Assembly: GCA_025267735.1 (NCBI GenBank)
Contig: CM046298.1
Span: forward strand, 31,781,264-31,845,263
Reading direction: 5' to 3'
Length of the DNA: 64,000 bases
From: Mactra quadrangularis
Taxonomy: Eukaryota > Mollusca > Bivalvia > Venerida > Mactridae
Shown: positions 33,586 through 46,900 of the stretch, piece by piece
Numbering within the stretch: the stretch's first letter is position 1
Layout of the letters: each line of letters starts with the position of its first letter
Notes under the pieces: generated by a model
Databases searched by the model: none
Seen by the model: the letters and a program-made list of their open reading frames with translations, nothing else
What the model was told of the DNA's origin: nothing
Program-made: the position numbers and the translations under genes

Positions 33586-33996
33586 TCAGGAATTTGTAGC
33601 GAAGTGCTTTTTTGAAAATTCACGGTCTTCACAGTCTATTACTGGCTGAAGCAGGCTGTACATACTATTCCAGGGTTTAAAAACTTGATTTATGTTTTTG
33701 TACATGTCTTCCATGCAACTTGTGAATGTTTCTGAAGCTTTTTTACAAAAATTTGTTGCAATGATGACCGAAAATATGACTTTGATGATGTAAAATGGGG
33801 CTAAAAATGGCAGATCAGCGGGAAAATGCATTATTTTATGAAACAGTCTGTGAGCGTAATTTACCTCAAAATCATCTAGAAACACATTTTTCCTAACCTT
33901 TATGTCAATTCGAATGGTACTGGTACAAAATTTCATGTGAACATCTTTACTTAACATTGTTATACTTGTTTTCCGAATGGGCCGAAATAACAGCAA
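33586..33996 (-). CDS. Unrecognised 136-codon ORF
   Basis: An uninterrupted reading frame on the minus strand from ATG to TGA, long for AT-rich non-coding sequence. It contains a hydrophobic stretch (LPFLAPFYIIKVIFSVIIA) and a charged C-terminal half with several Cys. I do not recognise a family. It lies upstream of LAMTOR4 on the same strand. It may be a small single-exon gene, an exon of a larger transcript, or chance. Confidence 0.35.
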   Translation of the reverse strand: MLLFRPIRKTSITMLSKDVHMKFCTSTIRIDIKVRKNVFLDDFEVNYAHRLFHKIMHFPADLPFLAPFYIIKVIFSVIIATNFCKKASETFTSCMEDMYKNINQVFKPWNSMYSLLQPVIDCEDREFSKKHFATNS

Positions 33997-34061
33997 AGAC
34001 AGTGAAATTTGATGAAAATCTATGTCGTTACAAAATCCCTATGAAAAAATTGGATATTGCT

Positions 34062-34140
34062 CTTCTTAGGAAATAACATTCTTGATCATATGGGTTACCA
34101 AGATTTTCGATATCGAGAATCTTGATAACCTCTGGGTACG
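34062..34140. repeat. Short fold-back element fragment (CGAGAATCTTGATAACCT)
   Basis: TAACATTCTTGATCA to CTGGGTACGAGAATG matches the 75-bp palindromic insert at 41556-41630 over the core CGAGAATCTTGATAACCTC. Confidence 0.6.
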
Positions 34141-34214
34141 AGAATGAGGAAATTATGATAAGCTGGTAGAAGTTGTTTTTATATAGAGAAAAACTCAGTA
34201 TCATGTTTTATCAT

Positions 34215-34900
34215 GGATTTAATTCCAAGTAATGACCAACTCAGATGTGTACACCAGATATTCAATTTGATTTTACGAGTTTATATTCTTCAAATATATT
34301 CCATTTTCCATCGGGAAGTCTACCCTCATGAGAAAATGAAAATTCAATGGATGCTTCTATTGGCAGATGGTCACTACCTAGAGAATTGTCTATTACATAA
34401 AATTCACTATTTGGTTGGAGTTTAGCTGACACTATTGTTAGGTCTATGGCGCTATCTTTACAGTTTGGTACTGCATGGGGTCATAATAGTTATTTGTCCA
34501 TCATTTAAGTATGTTAAGTTATATTCGTCAAGTATTTTTAGTAGGTTATCTGACTCACCTTCACACCTTAAGTCACCGGGGGGTGGGGGGGGGGGGTTCC
34601 AAAATATATGTTTTAGATTTAAATCTCCTACAATTATGTTATTTTGTATTTTTATCTATATTTGATAGTATATTTAGTTAATGGGCAGTAAATATTTATT
34701 ATGTTTACTTTAGCTTTATTTCCAAATACAGTGATGGCACATGCTTCCATATGCTCATCTTTTTTCATTTTAGTTCTTCAAATTGTAATCCTTCAATGGC
34801 ATATATTGAGACTCCTCCCCTAGCTGGCTGCTTGTTCTCTTTTATATTCAATTGGGGTTTGGTACCCCTTTATTATTACAGGCTTATCTTTAGGTTTAAC
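34215..34900 (-). pseudogene. Decayed LINE endonuclease (APE/EEP) domain fragment
   Basis: Translated on the minus strand in pieces it gives ARGGVSIYAI, then IIVGDLNLKHIFWN, then AIDLTIVSAKLQ and SLGSDHLPIEASIEF. These are the GDxN, DLTxxS and SDH catalytic motifs of the endonuclease of non-LTR retrotransposons, in the correct order and spacing. The frame is broken by stops and shifts, and a run of G at ~34577-34596 interrupts it. No reverse transcriptase part is present. Confidence 0.8.
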
Positions 34901-36740
34901 TAATAAATAATTGAAGTATAAAATTTGAAATATTTACTATAAAATTAACTTAAAAAACTTCCATGCCATTTCAGTAGCTTCTGAACGAATATTTTCCACC
35001 TCAGGAGATATCCTGTCAGCAGAAAGCTCATGTCTAGACCCAGACTCACTGGATGCAACGATATATTTTTTATAAATTAAAACTAAAAGACTTTACATTT
35101 GAAATATTAATAAGACACTGCATTTACAATGTAGTAGTATGGTGCTACTAAAATTAAAATAAATAAATAAAACGGCACCGTTTTGCTGTCTTACAAATGT
35201 TCTATTTATTATTGAAATATCATAGGATATATCGAATATCGATCATTTTGTACCGATACGAATATCGTATCGATCATTCTGACCGATATAGAGCCCTAGG
35301 TTTTACTATTCATATCACAAATATACATTGTACTCCAAATTTCATGTTTTATACAGAATGGCAAGTTACTGTAAACTAATGTAGCATGATAGAGAATTTT
35401 GAGACATAAATTTGCAGTGTAGGCTTAGCCTGTAATCGTCCAAATTTGAACCCAAGATCAGATCTAATTCACATTTGTTCGGTCAGGCAATTATAAACTA
35501 AACGTACATGATTTTGCCCACAGCAGGGAGAAACTGTTATTCGCCCAGGATAGCTACTCGAATTCGGGATGATTGGATATGCATGCCGGTGCGTGCTGGT
35601 TATAAAATCGGCAAGTGGCTACATATGTTCAGTACCATCCATAATAACCTTTACACTTTTGTAACTGTATATCAAAAGGGAAACTTATCAGAAGAGAAAC
35701 TACATTTACAGCAGTAACGACTATTACAATTTCTGGTGCTTTTACAGCTTGCAGTTTGTACTTCAATATTTTCAAATTGCTTTTCTTGGAACTGACCAAA
35801 ATTCGGATTACAAGAATTTTGTATCATTCGGGTGTCCAAAATTCGACTTAAAATTTCGTTGGAAAATCCGGCTATCTCTAGGTCCGAGGTTTCATATTAG
35901 ATTTAATTGATATCAATTTTAAGTTCACTTATAACAGTGACCATAAATGGTTATTATATTCTATATCATTAATATTAATGATAAGAAATAAAAGCTTGAT
36001 AACTTCAGCAAAATTTTGGAATTGTTGATTTTCACAATTATTGTAGCTATTAAAACTGACATGGCAGCACCTGCTAAATAATGAATATTAATTGAATTGT
36101 CTGAATTTTTTTTTATATTATGTGCTACGTTTGATCTAGCGTCTCGTTCTTACTAATGAATATTAAAAAATAAATTAATAGATGTATTCTTAAACATGAT
36201 TGTTTGTTTTGCATATCAGCAAAAAAGTCAACTCACAAGACCATTGTTCGCGTAGACAGTTCATGGGTGTACATAGTTTTAAACTGTAAAGATTAGACCA
36301 TATTTTTACAGTAAATATATACTTCGAGCGGCGACTGTCTTGCTTAACCATCCGCGGGACTTAGTATAGTCCAGATTGGATTCCTGTCCCTTACTAGGAA
36401 AATGATGATGAGTAATAGAAAAGTTACTTATAAGTCACAACACAGACACAAAATGTTTCCCCGAAGGAGAAAGGTCTGGTGGGTGTGGTCGTAAATATTT
36501 GTACATAGTGATCCAAACAACGATACTCGATGTCAGTCGTATAAACGTCTAAACAACGCCATTCTTTCCTCCATGACTGGATCCGCAAATGAAATAAACA
36601 TAATATACTTTGTATGCTCATCTCATCTCAATATATTTGCTTTTCATCATTGTTTTTTTTTGTACACATCTTAATAATGATAACATATCCAATAAATAAC
36701 ATAATGAAACTTCATAAAAATCTATGATTTCCTTATTACA
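34901..36740. other. Intergenic, mostly unrecognised
   Basis: A possible transposon end with repeated CGAATATCGATC / CGTATCGATC words and ATAGAGCCCTAGG lies at 35215-35300. Short ORFs (e.g. 35508-35717, 36424-36621) have no supporting features. Confidence 0.4.
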
Positions 36741-36746
36741 CAACGC

Positions 36747-36754
36747 TATAAAAG
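36747..36754 (+). promoter_or_regulatory. TATA box of the somatomedin-B gene
   Basis: TATAAAAG in GCTATAAAAGGATAAC lies 138 bp before the ATG at 36885, giving an expected transcription start near 36775-36780 and a ~105-nt leader. Confidence 0.6.
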
Positions 36755-36884
36755 GATAACTACAAGAAAGAAACATCTCTTATCACCAGCCCAGTCGCGG
36801 CTAACTCATCACTTAATTTCTGGTAGCTATCGCAAGAGAAAAGACCCCGGCAGTAAATTAAAATTGTCAAATGCTCTTTCAACG

Positions 36885-39571
36885 ATGTACTCGGAATTAC
36901 TCTGCTTGTTTCTTGCCATCAATGTCATCCATTCTAATGACGAAGGTTTAGTTTACTTAAAAGAGTTACAGGAACTTTGTCCGTACACATCGTTTTGTGG
37001 AGAAAATGCTTTAATGGAGATGCCAGCCAACCAGTCAACAACGCAATGCTGCAAATCGTGTTCCTGCGATCCTGGGTGTGAGCTTTATGGAAGCTGTTGT
37101 TTTGAAAGTGTCGGCTCGGAATGGGAAAAACAATCAGTGAAATGTCTGTCACCAATTGTCGGTGAGAAGAAAGTTCTATATCGGAATTATGTAATGATCG
37201 ATTCTTGTTCGTTGAAGAACAGCACGTCCATGTGTGAGTTTGATGTCAAAAACAGTACATCGTATTCACCGGTAGTGTCCAAGAGCACGGGTGATATTTA
37301 TGTCAACACCGCCTGTGCATTGTGTAATGGTGTAAGCGACATAATTCTATGGAAATTAGCGATACAATGCACACGGACGGACGAATACGTTCTATTTTAT
37401 TCTTCAGGTAGATTCTACGACACACTGGATAGTTCCACTGGTTGCTACCAGATCTATCTTCCACCAGAACAGATCAATTTGGATTCGCGAGCATGCGCAT
37501 CTCATGTCATTCGACAATGCAACGTCACAGGTGATGCCCTGAAATGGGCACCATTTTGGGAGTATTGTCCATTATTTAATGCTACATTATCACTCAATCT
37601 AAATATGTCATTTGGGAACATATTCTGTTTAATGTGTAACACTCATTTCACTACCGAAGATAAAGAATGTTTTGACATAGACGTGGAAAAAAATGGAATC
37701 TTTTTCCCATTCACAGTTTTTCTTGATAATAAAGAGGACTTTTCATTATTAGAGAAACCTTGGGAACCAGACAATTTGGAAGATTGCGGTGAAGGTTATG
37801 TCATGTTGAATGTAAGGGTTTATTTGTGTTTAAGTTTCAAATATGTTCTTTTTTGCGGTCTTTGGCTAGATCTGCCCCGCGTTCAGTAACTACTGTTAGC
37901 TAACGTTACGGGTACGGGAGAACTCAACCCGAAGACAACTAAACCCGTGCAATACTATTAGTTGAGTTGTTCCGACACTTCCCTTACGAAACGTTTTGGA
38001 ACGTTCAAGGTAACTGAACACGCTGCTGTTCTTGTTAATTAAACATAAGTACGTTTACATAATGACGTTGCACATGGTAATTGAACGTAGGATCGCGTCG
38101 AAATATATCTATTGACTTATATTTCTTGTTGCATATAATACTTCTTACGCTTAATGAAAGCAAAACTACGACTAAGTTCCGTCTTTAAGATCATCAAATC
38201 GATCTTGTTAATAACGTAATGGCCTTTATCTATATAGGGGCGTTTTTATGCTCAAATTAAGCATAATAAAATGGATGTTAAGTTAAAACTTTAGAAAAGG
38301 TAATATAACCATCAAGCTGTCGATGTGATAGCAAATTAACAAAAGCTATTGTACACTAAGTACTGAGATCTATGATTGTCGATATATTTCCTTGTGTTTA
38401 GGGCAGCGGTCTGAACTATCAGCGCTCTTTTGAATCTCTGGTTTCAGAGAATGCGGTCTGAAAAAAGTAAGGAGACATTTTGTATCATGTTTTTAAATAT
38501 TCTCTTCTTCTTATAATAAAAACTATATAAGGAGGGATTTTTTTCAAACTACAATAAAGAATGTCAAGCTCCTGTGGGTAGGCTTCAATTTTTTGTAAGT
38601 AAGTCAATAGTGGTTGCACCAATAGTCTGATCTCCTCGTCACTGTTCCCCTGAAGATAAAATGAAATTTTAGAAATGAAAAAAGACACAATAGGGTTGGC
38701 GAGATTTGCTATGTAGGATTTGGTTGCTCTAAACACATGACTTTAGACCTGATATGGTGTTTTCTATTTACAGAGTGAATGCCGAAAAATCATCTGCCCG
38801 TCTGGACAGTTCCGTGCCGATGGTAAATGCGGATATCATTCCACTCAATGGATTGGTGGACCATTCACAGCAGTTTTTAAACTAACACCTACAAACATAA
38901 AGGCTATAACAATCATAGATGTTACAGGAAAAGCTGACCCAAACGATATGAAAGCCACGTGGTTAAAGCGAGCTGCTATGAAAAATTGGAACATGGAAGT
39001 GTTATACAGGACTGATGATTGTAACTATGTTGAGTACTTCGTCGTCTTGGCAACTTATCCGTATGAAGTTGTAAATCCTTCAAGACTTAGGAACAAACTC
39101 TCACAGACACTCAATGAAGTCTGGTACTTTAATGGAGTCAAACTGAAAGTTGAATTAAACAGGTACCAACACTATTTGTACCATATGTCGTACACGAACT
39201 GTAGTGCTTCAAATATAACATATGGATATACTAGCGACGCTGTGGGTCATCATACAGACAACCCTCGGGACCACTTTCTTGAAACTGCAGTTACACATAG
39301 TAGACACTTAATCAGAGATAGAATGTTTTTGAATCATCTGTTTCTATGCGAGCAAATACAACTTCTCGATGAAGAGTTTTACCGAGGAACCAAAAGAATT
39401 GTTTTAAAGAAAACAAATGTCACTTTGTATGAGACTGCCTACATGATAACAGAATCAGCTTCTGTCAGAATTTGCTTGAGTAATCTTTTGTTGTATTATA
39501 ACAAAGCATTTCGTCTGACTTTTGTACATTGGTTGCCTTTCTTGCTTTTCTATTGGCTCTTTCTGGTTTGA
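36885..39571 (+). CDS. Secreted/tethered somatomedin-B-domain protein, GPCR-ectodomain-like
   Basis: Two coding exons, 36885-37811 and 38774-39571, joined in phase 0 with GTAAGG donor and TTTACAG acceptor, give 574 residues. The start is the ATG that directly opens a signal peptide (MYSELLCLFLAINVIHSND). A somatomedin-B-like domain follows near residues 30-80: CCKSCSCDPGCELYGSCC. Next comes a Cys- and N-glycosylation-rich region with YRNYVMIDSC, a VVSKSTGDIYVNTACALCNG block and SECRKIICPSGQFRADGKCG at the start of exon 2. These blocks are what one sees in the ectodomains of the expanded molluscan orphan receptors related to Mth/adhesion GPCRs. The seven-helix domain is missing. The protein ends in a single hydrophobic tail (FRLTFVHWLPFLLFYWLFLV), which could be a GPI-anchor signal or tail anchor. 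An AATAAA at 39762-39767 fits a real 3' end. Ligand and function are unknown. Confidence 0.85.
38485..38651 (-). other. Exon-like minus-strand segment inside the somatomedin-B gene intron
   Basis: On the minus strand a good acceptor, TTTTATCTTCAG, precedes GGGAACAGTGACGAGG. The open frame then reads NSDEEIRLLVQPLLTYLQKI and IEAYPQELDILYC before a stop at 38485. The composition looks protein-like (amphipathic, acidic), but I do not recognise it. It may be an exon of a nested gene, a captured exon or chance. Confidence 0.3.
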
Positions 39572-40269
39572 ATATATAAAGATAAGTAATCTTACTACAT
39601 TAATGACTTTCTGGCTTGAAATTTATGTAACAATCGACGGACTCCATATTGATTTCGTAAGAAAAGAAAAACGGCCTTTACGATAATGTAAAGGTTAAAG
39701 ATTGATTTTCGTAAGTGTATAAAACTGTATTTAGTTATATTATTGTAAAAAATGTTTGGACAATAAAATAACTCATTTCAAAAAGCAAAAAATTCAGACG
39801 TATATAATCTATTACCCATTGTGGATAATGCCTTAATTTTCTGCACTAACTTTTTAACTTACAGTAAAATTTCACTGACTCGAACTCGAAGGGACATGAA
39901 AAAAATTGAGCGAGTCGGGTGTTCGACCCAGTCGAAATTCTTTGAGTTGCATTTATATACATGTAGTATTATACATGGTATTTTACAACATTCCATACAT
40001 AGCCAACTTTCTGATTCAACAGTATATTATTTTTATATAATGATCAACAGCGTGTATTAAACCACCGAGATACTGTTTTTCATCTGTAATCATTAGAAAG
40101 TGAAACCAATAAACTATTAATGAAATTTAATGATATATTTCTGCCATTTATTGCTTAACACATTAAGACATACCCGACTTATGATGGAACTGGCTGAAGA
40201 GCTCTGGTTTGAGGAAAACTTTTTTGTTTTAAGATGTCACGGATTCGTTTGCAAGCGCTCCCATGAAGA
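39572..40269. other. 3' UTR of the somatomedin-B gene, then spacer
   Basis: AATAAA at 39762. At 39863-39950 the words CAGTAAAATTTCACTGACTC and GAGCGAGTCGGGTGTTCGA resemble a Tigger-like terminus; no matching right end was found. Confidence 0.45.
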
Positions 40270-40585
40270 GAAGCATAATTTATTGATATCATTATTTTTT
40301 GTTTGGTTTAACGCCGTAGCAGCACATTGTATATGTCATACCACGGCGGTCAGTCAACCTACTTACCGTTCCTAGAAATGCTAAATCTCTTGATTTAATT
40401 GTAACCAGCTACTAGGCACATACTTCTGTCAGTGAATGACAACTGCCCTACACGATAAAGAATCAGCGGTAGAATGGAGAATGAACATAGAAAAATTTCA
40501 TGATCAAACTCCGCGAAAGTATTCCCGCCCGGGAATCGAACCCTCGATCAGAAGACTAGCTTGCTACTAACTGAGCTAGCCACGT
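40270..40585 (-). mobile_element. tRNA-derived SINE, near full length
   Basis: On the minus strand the head shows an A-box (TGGCTAGCTCAGTTAGTAGC) and a B-box (GGGTTCGATTCCCGGG). The body includes GTCATTCACTGACAGAAGTA, and the tail ends GCTGCTACGGCGTTAAACC followed by AAACAAAA. Related copies lie at 54570-54860 and 56205-56645. Confidence 0.85.
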
Positions 40586-40949
40586 GACTAATTCATTATC
40601 TGAAATGGCATACACTAGTATAGAATAATAACAGTTTATTTAATTCATAACAGACACATGTGCAAGTATAAACAAAGTTCCACGTAATCATATTAACCGT
40701 TCAAACGCCATTATTTATTTTTTTAAATTTATAGTCCTAAGTCAGAAAAAAGTTTAACATTCAATATACAAACTTATTTCAAAGGCATAATGACTACGAA
40801 TAAATTAGTTTTGAAACGACCCTCGATCGTATATTTTGTAGACGTAACGCGTTTTGTAGTTGTCAACCAGAATACTATATGTTTCGTCGGCTGATCATGT
40901 TTATCAAGATTTTAACAGATTTTTAATGGAGTTAAATACTTAAAAAATA

Positions 40950-43900
40950 ATGGTGAAGTTAAATATACTGTTGTTTTATTGTCTTTTGATTTCCTGTGGG
41001 ACAGCACGAGGAGTACCGGTGTCCAGAGCAGACGATCATGAAATCACGTTGGAAGAACGAGAAAAAGAAATAAGTTCCGACGAGTATAGTGACCTGAGAA
41101 ATTGTAAAGGTATTTAAACTATTAGATTTAATGTAAACAGTTCATTTTATTCATGTTAGGTATTAACTTTTTGATCCAAATACAATTGAACACTTTAGCA
41201 CTCCTTTATTTGATATTCAAATATTTAATAGTAAGACGAAAAATAGACGTCAAATAAATCTATTTTTATTTGATCTGAACAAGGAATAAAAATTTGAATA
41301 TATTTACCACGTGTTATCTAAATAACAACACAATGAGAAAAACATGTTAATTTATCGTATATATATATAATTAACATGTATTATAAATATATATATACAC
41401 TATGGTCCTAAAGTTTCTTTATACACGGTCTTTTTCATTTTTTATCAAAAAATTTATTGCAGTCGCATTTTGTTAAGTATTTTTATTTTACGTTTATAAT
41501 ACATAAAGAACATAATTGATGGTTCATGTTAAACTGTATATTAGTTGTGAAACTAACATTCTCGTACCCAGAGTCTAGTGGGATTCTCGGTAAGGTCGAG
41601 AATCTTGATAACCTCGGGGTACGAGAATGTGAAAGTAATAACTACCTGGAAAGTATATCTAAGTACACTTCAAACCATCAAACTTTAATATGTGTGAGGA
41701 AACCCTAGTGTCAATATCAAATTAATATACATAAATACATGTATATATATACATGTTATGTATTTATTAAACGAGTCAAAACTCATTAAATCTATACTGT
41801 CTCTGTGACCTAGCATTTCTTGAATGCATATTCGCATATTTTAAATCACTATTATTTTAGACCTGTATAAAGATTTGTGTACAAGTTTATTGACAGTCAT
41901 TTTGTAGACTAATGATTTAATCTAAAGATTATTATGATGGGGGCTAATATCGTGTGAACACAAATGTATGAGCATTTTACAGTGGTAAGCTCACCCAACC
42001 TACATTTCCTGGAACCTTGTCTATAACCAGAACTCATACCCTTCCATATGGCCAAGATTGTCTCCATTTACCTTATAAGTGGAAGAAAATTGACATTTAT
42101 GTCGAATTTTCATGTAAGGGTAACAATAGCCAGGGCGAGGCTCAAGCCAGCGACATCACCGGCTTTAAAATCCTTGATTTTTTTTTAAACTGAAGTCAAC
42201 TTTAGAGTCAAAAGATTCTTTTCAATGGATGAAAGTCACGTCACATGCTTTGTACATAATAGATTCTGTAGCGGATAAACGTTCCATCTTAAAACACAAA
42301 ATCAGTTCAGATCACAATTGCATGTATGAAGATTTTTATTGATTTGTTTTCTAGCTTTTGTTGCAATCATAAACAAAGGGACTATTTATCTAGTCAAGAT
42401 TTTCATCATTCGTAAAATATCTGCGTTGAGAATCACCGTGGTGTTCCGCGGGGATTTTTATTTGTTATATTTTTTGTTTGTTTTGTTTATGTCCCACATA
42501 TCTAAGTGTAATGTAATGTTAACAATTAATGATCAATCAAACATTGTCATTAACATACCCTCGCTTATGTGGTCGTTTGAAAGGTCTTGCTCATTTATGT
42601 ACTTTAGATAATGGACTAGCCTACTTTTGATGAAAAAGGTGATGCATGTATATGTATATCATTTTACTGATGTGACATTCAACATTTTATTGTAAATAGT
42701 GCAAATGTTCATTGTAAATTTTACATAATGTTATGTCAATAAAATATGTTTTAACTAACTTTTCTAATACATTGATTAAATTGTTCATCCCAAATATTGC
42801 TTTAATGGAACAGGCAATGTTTATTTACCGCCGGCCTGAAGGCCGGTGGTATATTGGAGTCGTCAAAGAAAGATGACCATGGTAGGAGCAGTTCATGATT
42901 TCTTTTACTTGCGTCCTCCTTTTTTATTTAGAAATGTTGACAGTTCTAAATTGTAATAATTTTTAGTTTTATAGTACTGCAATAAAAATTTCTTCTTTTG
43001 GGGGACATTTTAAAGAACATGTTATCCTTAATTTATATCTTAATACATTGTAAAATATCTGCTCCCCTAAATTGAGGTTCAGGCTAAAAACCACACGTAC
43101 CGACATATTTCACGCACGTCTCCGTGAACAGATTTGCTGCAGACTCGCGGTAAATAAGCGAGTACTCCAGCTAAGAATTTTAGATCGGGTTTATCGTATA
43201 CGAAGCACAAAATGCATGATGTCAAAGTTAATTATTTGTACTTGTTTTTAGTATGTTTTGATACTGTGTCTGCATGCTGAACTTTTCGACTGTTACTGCG
43301 TAATTACTAACTCACTTTCTCATGGGGGCCGCCATTAAGTCAAAATAGGTTTGACAATACAGCTGGACAAGAAGTATTAGATTACTGAAATCCGGAGTGT
43401 TTTTGTATACGTTTCATTTATTCTTTAAAGCATTTATGTATCATTCTTTTCTTATATCTTCTTCATATCTTCTTTTCCAAGAAGTTGATAATTATCTTCT
43501 CTTCTAAACCCTGGTTTAGACTAAAACACGTAGATATGCGAGTACCTTTTAAACACAAACGGTCCGTTAGCCTCATTATAGAATAACGGTCAAATATAAT
43601 TTAATAATAATTATAATAGGTGCTTATATTTTAACAAACATGAATATATTGCTGTAATGAGTGGCCAGTATGCAATGTTTTTATGTAAGTTTATAAAACG
43701 AAATAATATATTGATATTGTAGATCTATAAAATGTGCCATTTAATCATGGAACACTTTACATGTTCTGTATCATACCTCAGAATACATAATTTTGTACTC
43801 TTTTTGCCGCATATATCTTTGTTTTCTCTTTTGATGTATGTACACGTAATATTACCACTATCCGGCGGTATTTAATGCGTTGCATTAATCTTTTCTTGTA

Positions 43901-46900
43901 TATTATACGTATTGTTTTCAAGGACGACCTGTGTTATAATTTGTACGTCCCTCAGTCCTACATAAAGTATACAATATTTATACATTCGTATATTCGTACA
44001 TTCGTCATTATATTATAAATTCTAAATTCATTATCTTGCTCCTTTGTAGACATTGTACTATGTTTTAAACATGCTTTAAATAGATCAACTTTCCCAGATA
44101 ATTGATACAATGTAAAGTAGAATTAAACATGTACATGTATGTAAGAAATACTGATTACATTATTGATGGTAAGACTCGTTGATAAATATGGACCTACTTT
44201 GTCAAACATTGTAGCTTGAAATCTTATCACAAAATAAAATCATGAGTAGTCCGTTTTTTGATAAGAGTTTTTATTTGTTCGGGGCTATCAGCCCAAAAAA
44301 ATGTATTATCCTTAATTTTAGTATCTATCAATCCTTAGATACGAAATCCGCAAATAGTTCTGGCAGTGTAAAATAGTACATGTAGTTTAAACAGATCGTC
44401 TGCTATATAAAGACTCAATAATTTAGACACCTGAAACTGAACTTCTTTCTGCGCGGAGACAAAACACCGATAAAAGTGATGAGTTGTGCGTCTCAATAAA
44501 GAGATGGTAAACTTGTAATGCAAACAGACGTGTACGTGTACAATACAGATATTTACCATTTTAATGCATCAGCATCAATTATAGTAATGGTCAGCAACTG
44601 GCGATAGAGAGCAATTAATACTGATTTAAGCACTAGTTCTAAAGATGTATGCCAACCAATGGGCAATATTTAGATAGACTGACCGCTGCGATACATCTGC
44701 ACATTTTTTCTGAGAAGCGACGGAAAGCACAGTTCACGTACTTTAATTTACGACCTATTAGTGAATTTATATAACGATGTTTACATGCATATATCTCCTT
44801 AAAAGTTGAAAGTGAAATAGTTTGAACTAAATGATTAAATGTATAATCACGACATGCAGCCACGCGTATTTTCCAGTCAAACAAATTGTAAAGCCACATC
44901 GCTGGTGTATCTTAAATCTTGCTTCAATCTAGGCCGAACATCTTGTGATAAATTTAATATATTCAGTCAATTGTGTCATAAATTTTAATATGTGCAATTT
45001 GCATTTTTAACTTATATTTTATATGCACAGCGACACATTGGTAAAGTACGACATTCTGTTTGGACAATCTTGGTTTTAGCAAATTATTTCTTCCTGAAGG
45101 CAGAAACGATATTTTTTACCATCCTAATTTCGCGTTGATTTCAGATTTATGCGCTATTCAGTCTAAGATACGTGTAAATTAACAAACAATACAGGGCAGC
45201 ATATTACAAAAAATCTTACGATAATTTAGCAATACAATATAGTGCGGTTTACGACGAAAATCGGTCGTAAGGTAGTTGATAAGCGGGCTCCTGGTTCAAT
45301 TTACATTTATGGACTATTTTGACAATTTGGGCAATTTTGGACTACATGTATTTTGTCATGTTACTTCAGTGATGTCTTGATCTCGTTATTTCGGTCCTTT
45401 GGATATAAATGTGAAACAACTGTTAATGTCCCTGACAGGACACCTTACACAGCTTATTTCAGATTTGTCAAGCTGCATAATAAATTAGATAAACACGTTA
45501 GTTAAACATTAATAAACGCGTTCATCATGTTTATTTGTTTCTAAAATAGCAACTGAATTGCATTTCTAGTCGAAAATAACTTTTAAACAACCTATTTTAG
45601 TTAATGAACAAAAACAAATGCAATATACACCATTTTGATTTTTTCTATTAATCGTTCGGTTTCGTCTACGTTATTTCTATTCTGAAGTAACTTTAAAACA
45701 ACAGTTAATACTGTTAATACTATTATCATTCAACTGTTGATATAACTGTAAATGTTATTGTCATCCTAAACATCCCCTGTCGTGGATTAGTTTATTGTAT
45801 TGTTTATATATACAGTGTTTTCTTTTTAAAAGATGTTGTTTCTTCACAGATGATTATTTGCTCTCATTGTCAAAGAGTACTTATTCAAACTTTGTGTTAA
45901 CCTTTTTACGTACAATAAGCTGTGTGATCAGCGGTGGAACACGGTCGTGTGGCAGGGTTAATACGCTTCTGACCTGTAATCTGTCGATCTGTGTACCATT
46001 CTGGACGAGATTGGATAATTCCATGAAGTTTGACAATTGCCAATGAACTGGACGAACTGTTAACCGATACAATACAGTAGCTACAAGTTCCTAAGGTCAT
46101 TGGTAATGAGTCTAGATTATAAACGGTGGAAACAAAGAATGAAATATTCTAAACAGACTCACGCTATAGTGTCGCTAAACGTCACAACCAGCTCTTAACA
46201 TCGCAATTGTCCGGAAAGGGCTGTTATGGGCGGTAAAGTGGATGCTATGGACCGACGGGTGGTTGCTAAAGATATATGGATGGCTGCTCTGGGTCTATAA
46301 GTGTTTGCTTTGAAGTCATATTTGTCCTATATAAAATTTGTGTGTTGTTTAGGTTCGATACTATACCTTCCTTCGACGTTTAGCGTCTGTCGATTTTTGT
46401 GCAAGGTTTAGCGTTAGCGTTGTGACGTTAAGCGGCAATTGCGACGATGCTACACACGTTAAGGAAACCGGATTATTTTTGCCTCAAATGACGCTAGCGA
46501 CCAGTAGCTACCGTTAATTTTGACTGAACACAAAATTGTATCATAATTTTATTAACTTTCGTTCTCCACTAACAGACCTTGAAATGTCTCATGCAGCGAA
46601 TGTTTAAAATTTAACACTCTCTGTAAAGGAAACCATTTAATGACGTAAATAGCTAACTGCATTAAATATACATTTTGTATTTAGAAATTGAAACTTTGTT
46701 AAGATTGTTCAACTATGACGGACGAGTTATTTTTCCATATACTCTCATTTCATGCTAAGTCATTTTTCTCAATTCATTCATTAATCCTCTAGGCGTGCTG
46801 TTTAACTAATATATTTTGTTCATATGACAAAATACGTTGCGTCAATTAATTTTATTTCAGTCAATCCGACTTTTGACTGTGTTGTACCCACGAATGAATG

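Noticed and set aside
34213..34425. Plus-strand 70-codon ORF
   Set aside because: It is the antisense of the LINE endonuclease fragment, whose motifs read on the minus strand.
40530..40585. tRNA-like sequence with good A- and B-boxes
   Set aside because: It is the head of a SINE with a long body and tail, and the acceptor-stem pairing of a real tRNA is not kept.
44639..44899. 86-codon minus-strand ORF
   Set aside because: No splice sites, no recognised content, and length within what AT-rich DNA yields by chance.
45795..46046. ORF preceded by an acceptor-like TTCTTCACAG inside intron 1 of the mucin gene
   Set aside because: It reaches a stop with no donor in frame and the residues do not resemble neighbouring exons.
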